Assembly: GCA_036733285.1 (NCBI GenBank)
Contig: DAINAU010000073.1
Span: 1 to 21,441 of the forward strand
Length of the DNA stretch: 21,441 bases
Source: JAGOBX01 sp036733285
GTDB taxonomy: Bacteria; JAGOBX01
Direction: 5' to 3'
The notes under the pieces were generated by a model. That model ran no database searches and had not been told where the DNA came from. It worked only from the letters and a program-made list of their open reading frames with translations. The translations under genes were made by a program, and so were the position numbers. Below, piece after piece: positions 14,787 through 21,441 of this stretch. The first letter of the stretch is position 1. Each line of letters opens with the position of its first letter.

Positions 14787-16526
14787 ATGAATCCGGCAAT
14801 AAAAATCAGTCTTCGAAATCTTTACAGGCAAAAACGCCGAAACCTTCTGCTTGGAATAGCGATAGCTTTCGGTATGGCGGCGCTTGTTACGGCGAATTCA
14901 TTTTCTAACGGCATATCAGACGTTTTGCTGAATAAAATTGTAGTTTATATTTTCGGTCATATGAATATAAGCGTAAGCGAACGCGGCAATTTTCAGAATA
15001 TGATGATTCGCGATAAAAAACGTCTGATTGAGATTATACAAAAAAATGTGGAAGGAATAAAAGAAATCGAGGAAGGAGTCGGCGGATTCGGAAGAATTAT
15101 CGGAAATGGAAAGAGCGACAATATAGCTTTAGCTGGAGTTAAACCGAGTCCTGAATTTTACGGCTGGTGCAAAGTCGTTTCAGGAAATATTAAAGATTAT
15201 GAGAACAAGAATATAGAAAACCCGATTCTGCTTTCCGAAATGAAGGCGAAATATCTTAACGTTGGAGTTAACGACATTCTGCGTTTAAGAACTACTAATG
15301 TCTGGGGTCAGACTCAGACTGCTCGTTTGACTGTGGCGGCAATCGTTAAACTTGACAATATTTTTATGGAAAACGCGCTGTATTTGAATATGGAAGATAT
15401 GAAAAAAATAATGGGTTACAGACCATATGAAACGGGAGTATTGCTTGTTAATTTGAATAATCCTTTAAAATCAATCGAACAAGCGGACAGACTTCATAAA
15501 GCTCTTTCGCCTGAAAAAGCTTTTATACAGGGACGCATAAAATCAAATGATTCGTATTCTGATATTGTTTTTTTTCCCGTGAATAAAGACAGCTCATCTA
15601 TAACGCTCATAAATAATAAATTAAAATTATCCGCTGGTTGCGATGTTGCCGGCATTATAAACGGCGGAGCTATAATAACCAATCATATCGCTAATACGTT
15701 TAACCTGAAACCGGAAGACAAACTTGTTTTTGAATATAAAAGCAAGTTTGAAGGAGATTCGGTAATTGCGGATTTTCAGGTTAAATCCATAGTCAATGAA
15801 AAAAAATCCAATATTCCGCCGAATACCGCTTTTGTATCTGAAAAATCTTTTTTTCCCGTTTATTACGATTTCATTCCTAAAAACGCAGGGTATAATGATA
15901 ATTCGAAAATCTTCGCCGACTTAAAAGAATTTTTTCCTGCAATATCGGACGAATGGCAGATTCTTAAACGGACCGGAACCACTGAAGAGCTGCAGAAAAA
16001 AATCAAAGATATAAAACAAACTAAAACTAAAATCGCAAAACTTGACGTGAGGACGATGCATGAAAGCGCAAGCGCCGTATTAAAACTTGAAAGCGCTTTG
16101 AATATTATAACTGTAATCGCGGTTCTTGTTTTATTTTTTATAATTCTTATCGGAGTCGTAAACACGCTGCGTATGTCCATAAAAGAGAGGACCAGAGAAA
16201 TTGGAACAATACGGTCTATCGGAATGCAGAAAAAAGACGTGAAAACCTGTTTTCTGCTGGAAACTTTTTTTCTTACTTTGTTATCTTGCATAACCGGAAT
16301 AGTATTTGCGTTTATTTTGATGTATTTATTAAAATTTATAACTTTTGAAAATTCGGAAAGCATAATATCCATACTGCTTGTGGATAAACATCTGCATTTT
16401 TTGCCGAATCCCGCATCAATTATTTTCAGTTTGATTTTGATTCTTTTTATTTCGCTTGCAACCGCTTATTTTCCGGCGCGGCGCGCCGCGAATTTAAAAC
16501 CTTCGGACGCGTTAAGACATTTTTAA
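14787..16526 (+). CDS. FtsX/MacB-like ABC permease, second of a pair
   Basis: 579 residues with the same plan as the preceding permease: basic start (SLRNLYRQKRRN), TM1 at about 18-38, a large extracytoplasmic domain, then three helices near 436-460, 482-510 and 535-562. The FtsX motif KERTREIGTIRSIGMQKKD follows TM2, and the C-terminus ARRAANLKPSDALRHF is typical of the family. GHMNISVSE corresponds to the GHIVLIS segment of the partner. The two are diverged paralogues, as LolC and LolE are, which suggests a heterodimer. AGGAG lies 11 bases before the ATG, a somewhat long spacing. A seven-codon in-frame reading frame (ATG at 14760) precedes it. No periplasmic adaptor of the HlyD/MacA type is adjacent. 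Confidence 0.92.
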   Translation: MNPAIKISLRNLYRQKRRNLLLGIAIAFGMAALVTANSFSNGISDVLLNKIVVYIFGHMNISVSERGNFQNMMIRDKKRLIEIIQKNVEGIKEIEEGVGGFGRIIGNGKSDNIALAGVKPSPEFYGWCKVVSGNIKDYENKNIENPILLSEMKAKYLNVGVNDILRLRTTNVWGQTQTARLTVAAIVKLDNIFMENALYLNMEDMKKIMGYRPYETGVLLVNLNNPLKSIEQADRLHKALSPEKAFIQGRIKSNDSYSDIVFFPVNKDSSSITLINNKLKLSAGCDVAGIINGGAIITNHIANTFNLKPEDKLVFEYKSKFEGDSVIADFQVKSIVNEKKSNIPPNTAFVSEKSFFPVYYDFIPKNAGYNDNSKIFADLKEFFPAISDEWQILKRTGTTEELQKKIKDIKQTKTKIAKLDVRTMHESASAVLKLESALNIITVIAVLVLFFIILIGVVNTLRMSIKERTREIGTIRSIGMQKKDVKTCFLLETFFLTLLSCITGIVFAFILMYLLKFITFENSESIISILLVDKHLHFLPNPASIIFSLILILFISLATAYFPARRAANLKPSDALRHF

Positions 16527-16596
16527 AACGAGGACTTATTCTTAATTGTAGTGAAAACTGAAAAGAATTCGTTTGAAATTGCATAAAATAATTTTT

Positions 16597-18024
16597 CTAA
16601 TGCGGTGTTTGGGTCAAAGCTTTTTTGCGGGAAAGAAAATAACATATTGATTCGCCGATTTCAAAATAGTTTTTTATTCCGCGTTTTTTTAGGACGCCTT
16701 TTAAATATTGGTTGTTTTCTTTATCCAAATATTTTTTATATAAAATTATTACGTCCGTATTTTCAGGACAATTAGGAAATAGATAAATATTTTTTCTGTA
16801 AGAAAAATAGGGGCAGTAGGTAATGTCCGCGCAGACGTTGAAATCCTGATTTATAAATTGTTTCAAATTCGCCGCAAACAAATATTTATGGTCGTATTTC
16901 ATATTTTGTTTTGATTCTTTGTCAAAAAGGTAAAGCCTTGAATATTGAATAGAAACAGGAACTGAAATTATTAGAACGAGAATCATAGAATAAATAAATT
17001 TCGAGTTTTTTCTATTTTTAAATTCGACAACGGATTCGATAAACACGGCGAAAATCAATAAAATTATCTCGTTTTGAAAATGAAAATCTATAGTCTTGAC
17101 GCCGGGATGATTGCTTAATAAATTAATCGCAAGCATAGGAATGAGAATCAAATTCATTTTAAATTTAATCAATGGAATAAACATTAAAGGCGCGTATAAT
17201 GCTAAAAGATATTTTAAAGAATCAACGGAAAAAAGCAATGATAAAGTATATTTGAATTTAAGAAAAATATTAAGAACTATTTGAAACGTTCCGTTTCCAA
17301 AACCGGAATAATAAACCAAATGCAAATCTTGATTTCCGTTATTAAAATAAGGTTTTATAAAGAATATGGCCGCTAAAAAATATAGCGCTGAAATAATAGA
17401 AACAATCTTAAACGTCCTGTTTCGCCGGAAATAATAAACGCTTAAACAGAAAGCCGGTATCGCGTAATTTTCTCTTGTTGAAAGAATAATGAATAAAAAA
17501 AATAAGGTTGGAAATAATTTGTTTGATTTTAAATAATAAATGAAAGGGAAAAAAAACGGGAGAGCAAGCGAGCCCGGATGAAACTCGAATAACGCTGAAT
17601 TTTGAACCCCCGGATATATTAAATATAAAAGGGAGGTTATGAAACCGGCTCCCGCGCTTCCCAACAATTTGCCTGAAAAATAAAAAACCAGTATCGAACC
17701 GAAACAAACCGTAAAAACTTGAATTAACAGCAACGCTTCGGGTTTTCCGTAAATTTTAATTAGCCGGGCAATCGGATATAATACCGGTTCAATATGATGC
17801 CCCCAAATATTTATTCCGCGAACAGTGTTGAACTCCAGTCCGTTGGATATGAGAAACATATTTTGAATGTAAATGGATATATCCCAAGATTGTGGATTTA
17901 TCGAGTAATACCGGCGCGCGGTTTGATAAGACATTAAAAAACATAGAACTAATGAAAACGCTATCAGAATAATAAATTGAATTCTAATAGCGGTATAATT
18001 ATTTTTTTGATTCTGAATCCGCAT
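16597..18024 (-). CDS. DUF2079 multi-pass membrane protein
   Basis: 475 residues with around ten hydrophobic helices. The DUF2079 signature is present: a Trp-Asp-x-Ser-Ile-Tyr-x-Gln segment (WDISIYIQNMFLISNG, about 47-62), then WGHHIEPVLYPIARLI and EALLLIQ, followed by ALFEFHPGSLALPFFFP. DUF2079 proteins resemble membrane glycosyltransferases of the GT-C fold and may transfer sugars from lipid carriers, but no activity is established. The soluble C-terminal part (about 385-475) holds FAANLKQFI and VCADITYCPYF. The gene overlaps the amidase gene by 26 bases and has AGGA seven bases before its ATG, so it is the last gene of the envelope operon. It ends 70 bases from the convergent permease gene, with no clear terminator between. 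Confidence 0.85.
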   Translation of the reverse strand: MRIQNQKNNYTAIRIQFIILIAFSLVLCFLMSYQTARRYYSINPQSWDISIYIQNMFLISNGLEFNTVRGINIWGHHIEPVLYPIARLIKIYGKPEALLLIQVFTVCFGSILVFYFSGKLLGSAGAGFITSLLYLIYPGVQNSALFEFHPGSLALPFFFPFIYYLKSNKLFPTLFFLFIILSTRENYAIPAFCLSVYYFRRNRTFKIVSIISALYFLAAIFFIKPYFNNGNQDLHLVYYSGFGNGTFQIVLNIFLKFKYTLSLLFSVDSLKYLLALYAPLMFIPLIKFKMNLILIPMLAINLLSNHPGVKTIDFHFQNEIILLIFAVFIESVVEFKNRKNSKFIYSMILVLIISVPVSIQYSRLYLFDKESKQNMKYDHKYLFAANLKQFINQDFNVCADITYCPYFSYRKNIYLFPNCPENTDVIILYKKYLDKENNQYLKGVLKKRGIKNYFEIGESICYFLSRKKALTQTPH

Positions 18025-19072
18025 TTGTCAATCCTGAGTCGCCGACGTTTTCAACATACGGAAACTCTATTTTTTTTATTGTGTTTTCGTAAAATGAATT
18101 AATGCCTCCGGCTATTTTTACGGCGTAAGAATTTAAAAACTCTTCGGACTGAAATAAATTCCTATCGTTTTCATTTGTAAGAAAACCGGCTTCTATCAAA
18201 ACTGCAGGAGCGCTTAAAGTTTTTAAAACAAAAAAAGGAGCGCGTTTTATGTGACGAACTCTTATTCCGTCGAGTTTCTTAATATTTTTTTCGAGATTAA
18301 GCGCGAGCTGGACGCTTTGATTTATAATATTTCTTTTGTTCAAATCCGCAAGCACATATGATAAAATACCGTTGTCGGATTCTAATTCTTCATTTTCACC
18401 GGCGTATTCGGGAGAAGAGTTTTCAATTTCAGCGATTCGTTCGGTTTCAATATCAGGCGCTCCGGCTTCGGATACGAAATAAAGCTCGGTTCCGGAAGCG
18501 TCGGGATTTTTTACGGACAAATTCAAATGAATACTTATAAAAATATCGGCGTTAGAAGTCTTGAGTTTTTTTTTTCTGTTTTTAAGAGTTATAAAAACGT
18601 CGTTGACTCTTGTCAGTTCGGTTATGAATCGGTTTTTATATTTTTCTGAATTTAATTCCGCTGCGGTTAGCTGAGCAAGTTTAAGAACGATGTTTTTTTC
18701 TTCGACTCCCTCTATTGTTCCGCCTGAATCCATACCTCCGTGTCCCGGATCGATAAGAATTTTTATAAACTGTTTTCTTTTATACTTTTCCGAATTACTT
18801 TTCATATCTTCCGCGGAGCCGGTTTTCATCGTAGTTTTTGTCGTAGAATCGGAAGAAATATCGACGGTCCGGGTTTCTGGTTTAATAATTTTTTTTGAGA
18901 TTTTTTTTGTGGATTTATTTGTTTTGTTTTTTGATTTGGATATTTTTTTCTTAACCGTTGTTTTTTTTTGATTTTTATTTGCGGCGTTAGCGGGCGAGTC
19001 GGCCGCTTTTAATTCAATGGAAAGAATAAAAAAAAATATAAAAACAAATATGATATTTTTATTCAATCTCAA
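17999..19072 (-). CDS. N-acetylmuramoyl-L-alanine amidase (Amidase_3)
   Basis: 357 residues. A signal peptide covers about 1-23 (LSIELKA-A). A very Lys-rich linker follows (33-65), then an Amidase_3 domain from about 103. Zinc ligands are H111 in DPGHGGMDSGG, E125 in GVEEKN and H182 in FISIHLN; the catalytic Glu is E294 in VLIEAGFLTN. It cuts the amide bond between N-acetylmuramic acid and the stem peptide in the periplasm. Residues 202-255 form an acidic insertion after GTELYFVS, at the place where AmiB/AmiC-type enzymes carry a regulatory helix that blocks the active site until activated by an EnvC/NlpD-type protein. The start is TTG at 19072, in a TTGA overlap with the PHP gene and preceded by AGAGG. 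No AMIN domain is evident. Confidence 0.93.
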   Translation of the reverse strand: MRLNKNIIFVFIFFFILSIELKAADSPANAANKNQKKTTVKKKISKSKNKTNKSTKKISKKIIKPETRTVDISSDSTTKTTMKTGSAEDMKSNSEKYKRKQFIKILIDPGHGGMDSGGTIEGVEEKNIVLKLAQLTAAELNSEKYKNRFITELTRVNDVFITLKNRKKKLKTSNADIFISIHLNLSVKNPDASGTELYFVSEAGAPDIETERIAEIENSSPEYAGENEELESDNGILSYVLADLNKRNIINQSVQLALNLEKNIKKLDGIRVRHIKRAPFFVLKTLSAPAVLIEAGFLTNENDRNLFQSEEFLNSYAVKIAGGINSFYENTIKKIEFPYVENVGDSGLTNADSESKK

Positions 19073-19827
19073 GATAATACCTCTTTTGGTATTTTATCCG
19101 AATGAATGAAATTTAAATAACCGGAAAGAGCTTGTTTGTCCGCGTTCAAAATTAATTTTTCCGGAAATCCCTCGCTTTCAAGAGCTTCCAGCGCGTATTT
19201 AAAACAACCTATCTGATATTGATTATGGGCGTCGCTCGACACGGACACTCTCACGTTATATTTCTCGCATAATCTCATAACCTCTCTGCAATTCGACGAA
19301 CTTCCTTTTCTTGCGGAAAGCTGGTCGGGCAGAAAAGACCTGTTGTTAATTTCAATTATGACGTTGTAATCGTTCAGACATTTGATTACTTCCTCGTAAT
19401 TTATTTTAAAAGCCGGATTTCCCGGATGCGCAATAACATCGATATATTTATGACGCTTCAACGCGTTCAGCAAAGCCGAAGTATTCTGTTTTTCCGAACC
19501 TGCGATATAAGGAGTATAATTATGAAAGCCGACAAGCAGAATATCCAGACGGCGTTGAGTATCCTCTTCCAAATCAATTGTTCCGTCATAGTCGATAATG
19601 TTCGCCTCGCAGCCGAAAACTACGTTCACGCCGCAAATTTCCGGGGGACACAGCAAAGCGCATTTGAAATACAATTCGTTTGGCGCGGCAGTCAGAGAAG
19701 GACCGTGGTCTGTTATTCCGAGATATTCTATTCCTTTCAGGGAAGCGGAACGCGCCATTTCTTCGATAGTGGCGTATGCGTGGCCGCTGGCTATTGAATG
19801 CGTGTGTAAATCAGCGTATAATTTCAT
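19069..19827 (-). CDS. PHP-domain phosphatase, YcdX-like
   Basis: 252 residues, a complete PHP domain. The metal ligands are all visible: DLHTHS (H8, H10), H16, TDH (D40, H41), E74, H102, H134 in IAHPGNP, and D199/H201 in SSDAHN. This is the trinuclear-metal pattern of E. coli YcdX, a cytosolic phosphatase, rather than the polymerase-linked or histidinol-phosphate types, although HisK-like activity cannot be excluded. No signal peptide. The gene overlaps its upstream neighbour (OmpA-like) and its downstream neighbour (amidase) by 4 bases each, ATGA and TTGA, so all three are probably translated together. The physiological substrate is not known, and its place among envelope genes is unexplained. 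Confidence 0.92.
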   Translation of the reverse strand: MKLYADLHTHSIASGHAYATIEEMARSASLKGIEYLGITDHGPSLTAAPNELYFKCALLCPPEICGVNVVFGCEANIIDYDGTIDLEEDTQRRLDILLVGFHNYTPYIAGSEKQNTSALLNALKRHKYIDVIAHPGNPAFKINYEEVIKCLNDYNVIIEINNRSFLPDQLSARKGSSSNCREVMRLCEKYNVRVSVSSDAHNQYQIGCFKYALEALESEGFPEKLILNADKQALSGYLNFIHSDKIPKEVLS

Positions 19828-21296
19828 TTGGTTTCAACTCTTTCAATTTTTAAATCCCGCGGGAGCAATATTATTTCGACCCTGCGGTTAAGTTTTCTGC
19901 CGTCTTCGGAGGCGTTGTCCGCTACCGGTCTCGTATCGGCAAAACCCTGAAAACTGATTCTGTCTTTTGGAATTTTTGCCGACGCTATAAAGAATTTTAA
20001 TACGGAAAGAGCTCTGTCGGCTGATAGTTCCCAGTTAGACGGAAATTTTGGGGTTTTAATCGGTTTGTTGTCAGTATGACCTTCAATTACGATATTTCTA
20101 TTCGGATAATTATTTAAAATTTTCGCTACATTATTCAGAGTTTTCGTTGATTGTTTTTTTAAATCGGCTTTTCCCAAATCAAAAAGTATTTTATCGAGAA
20201 AAGTTATTTCAATTCCTTTTTGGGATTCTTTCACCAAAAACTCATTTTTATTTTCAAGTTTTTCAAGTTCTTCCTTTATTTTATTGTTTTCATTTTTAAG
20301 TTTAGATATTTCTTCAGCCTTATTTTTTTCAAGCTCTAAAATAATTCTATCTCTTTCTTTTTCCAAAGCTCCGGCTTTTTCCTCGAGCGTTTTTTTGGCG
20401 GCTTCAATTCCGCTCATTCTCGCCAATTCTTCTTTGAGTTTATTTAATTCAAGCGCCAATTTATTAGCTTCGTCGTCTTTGATTTTTTCCAAAGATTTCA
20501 GTTCGGTTTCTTTTTCGCTTTCAATTATCTTTAACCGGTTCGCGGAATCGTTTTTGAATTTTTCAAAATTATTTTTTAATGTTTCCAATTCTTTTAAGAC
20601 ATTATTGTTTTTTGTTTCCGAGTCCGCGGCGTTTTTGAGCAGACCGTCGATTTTTTTGTTCAACGTAATAATATCATTTTCAAGTTTTTTTTGTTTTTCT
20701 ATTTCAATTTTAAGTTTTGATTCATAATCGGATTTAGTTTTTTCATTAGAGTTTTTAAGCGCGTCTATGTTTTCTTTTAATTTATCAATTTCAATATTGG
20801 AGGTTTCAATATTTTTTTTTAACAAAGCCGCGTCTTTTTCAAGTCCGGATATTATTTCAGTTTTCGATTTAATCTCTCCGTTAAGGTTTGAGATTTTATC
20901 TTTTGCCGAGTTTAATTCTGAACTCGCGGAATTTAATTGTTTTTCAGTTTCGGATTTGATTTTTTTTTCCGATTCGAGATTTGAATAAAGATTTTCGGAA
21001 TCTTTTTTTAAAACCGTTATTTGATTGTTCGCCAGTTCAAGCGTTTTAGAGGTTTCGTTTAGTTTGGTTTGTTCAGTCTGCAAATCCGATTTGATTTTTT
21101 TCAGTTCTTCGTCAAGTTCGGAATTCTTTTTTTGAAGAGCTTCTATTTCATTTTTTTTTTGAGATACGTTATTGTTAAGTTCGGCTATTGCAGAGTCTTT
21201 TTCAGTCAATATTTTTTGATAACTCGGAGTAAAACTGCAGGAACAAACAAAAAAATTGACGATAAAGAGCATTATAAAAAAATTTTTGTGTTTCAT
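19824..21296 (-). CDS. OmpA/MotB-domain lipoprotein with a long coiled coil
   Basis: 490 residues. A signal peptide ends in VCSC, with C20 the likely lipidated residue. Residues about 27-355 are an uninterrupted heptad-rich coiled coil, strongly charged (Lys, Glu, Asn, Leu), long enough to span tens of nanometres. The OmpA C-terminal domain follows from about 363: IEGHTDNKPI (G406-H407-T408-D409) and a PSNWELSADRA segment, then RKLNRRVEI (R471-R472). These are the residues that bind the diaminopimelate of peptidoglycan, and the MotB/OmpA C-terminal spacing is intact. It probably ties the membrane to peptidoglycan at a distance set by the coil. First gene of the four-gene envelope operon. AAGGA lies about 12 bases before the ATG. 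Confidence 0.9.
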   Translation of the reverse strand: MKHKNFFIMLFIVNFFVCSCSFTPSYQKILTEKDSAIAELNNNVSQKKNEIEALQKKNSELDEELKKIKSDLQTEQTKLNETSKTLELANNQITVLKKDSENLYSNLESEKKIKSETEKQLNSASSELNSAKDKISNLNGEIKSKTEIISGLEKDAALLKKNIETSNIEIDKLKENIDALKNSNEKTKSDYESKLKIEIEKQKKLENDIITLNKKIDGLLKNAADSETKNNNVLKELETLKNNFEKFKNDSANRLKIIESEKETELKSLEKIKDDEANKLALELNKLKEELARMSGIEAAKKTLEEKAGALEKERDRIILELEKNKAEEISKLKNENNKIKEELEKLENKNEFLVKESQKGIEITFLDKILFDLGKADLKKQSTKTLNNVAKILNNYPNRNIVIEGHTDNKPIKTPKFPSNWELSADRALSVLKFFIASAKIPKDRISFQGFADTRPVADNASEDGRKLNRRVEIILLPRDLKIERVETK

Positions 21297-21334
21297 ATAT
21301 AAGTGTTTTCCTTAATAAAAAATTTAAGAAAATT

Positions 21335-21363
21335 ATTATAACGTTTTTTATTAAAAACTTCAA
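21335..21363 (-). promoter_or_regulatory. Sigma-70-type promoter of the envelope operon
   Basis: On the minus strand, TTGAAG (21363-21358) and TATAAT (21340-21335) are separated by exactly 17 bases. Transcription would start near 21328, giving a 5' leader of about 30 bases that includes an AAGGA site (21313-21309) before the ATG at 21296. Confidence 0.7.
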
Positions 21364-21398
21364 TATTAAAATGAGTTAAACGCAGATTGGGTGTAGAC

Positions 21399-21441
21399 AT
21401 GAGAAGTAGAAATACAAAAACATTACCGGAAGTCAAGCTAC
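21399..21441 (+). CDS. Possible 5' end of a gene cut by the right edge
   Basis: An ATG at 21399 opens a frame that runs 14 codons to the window edge (MRSRNTKTLPEVKL). There is no Shine-Dalgarno sequence. Divergent placement behind a promoter region is plausible, but the piece is too short to identify. Confidence 0.2.
   Translation, partial: MRSRNTKTLPEVKL

Noticed and set aside
16527..16596. Terminator between the convergent permease and DUF2079 genes
   Set aside because: Only a weak GCAT/ATGC pairing is visible; no stem with T-tract on either strand.
20284..20727. Plus-strand ORFs opposite the OmpA-like coiled coil
   Set aside because: Ser/Phe-rich shadows of Lys/Glu/Asn-rich codons on the other strand; the minus-strand frame has clear domains.

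Overview
The window is AT-rich bacterial DNA, fully packed with genes apart from two long gaps (5031-5409 and 10505-11166). The cell it comes from is almost certainly a diderm: there is an OmpA/MotB-type lipoprotein, a periplasmic amidase, a GmhB-type heptose phosphatase and a Lol/MacB-like ABC exporter. A prepilin-like protein carrying a DUF2341 domain and the NusG_II plus Gx-transporter pair recall spirochaetes, Firmicutes and several uncultured lineages, but nothing here fixes the phylum. No rRNA, tRNA, CRISPR array or recognisable insertion sequence was found.

Layout. (1) 3-5030, plus strand: the 3' part of a large secreted beta-helix/Fn3/DUF11 protein, then gmk, then a PilX-like prepilin whose C-terminal beta-solenoid is interrupted by a DUF2341 plus concanavalin-like insert. 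(2) 5031-5409: a convergent gap with two terminator-like hairpins and a minus-strand stretch that reads like the end of a lost gene. (3) 5410-10504, minus strand: a compact run transcribed from uxs through gmhB, a NusG_II protein, a Gx transporter and an extended SDR to a divergent Na/Pi-cotransporter-like protein. (4) 10505-11166: a divergent gap with several hairpins, ending in a strong promoter placed so close to the next start codon that the mRNA may be leaderless. (5) 11167-16526, plus strand: a THUMP rRNA methyltransferase, then an ABC ATPase with two FtsX-like permeases. (6) 16597-21296, minus strand: a four-gene overlapping envelope operon (OmpA-like coiled-coil lipoprotein, PHP phosphatase, N-acetylmuramoyl-L-alanine amidase, DUF2079 membrane protein) with a near-consensus promoter at 21335-21363.

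How the genes fit together. Most of the window serves the cell envelope and surface: nucleotide-sugar chemistry (UDP-xylose, heptose phosphate), a lipoprotein or substrate export ABC system, peptidoglycan attachment and cleavage, and a pilus-type surface protein beside a long adhesin-like protein. The least explained items are the prepilin with the domain insert, the NusG_II/Gx pair (possible extracytoplasmic redox role), the Na/Pi-like protein lacking the family's signature residues, and the structured gap before the methyltransferase. No single undescribed system is proven by the sequence.
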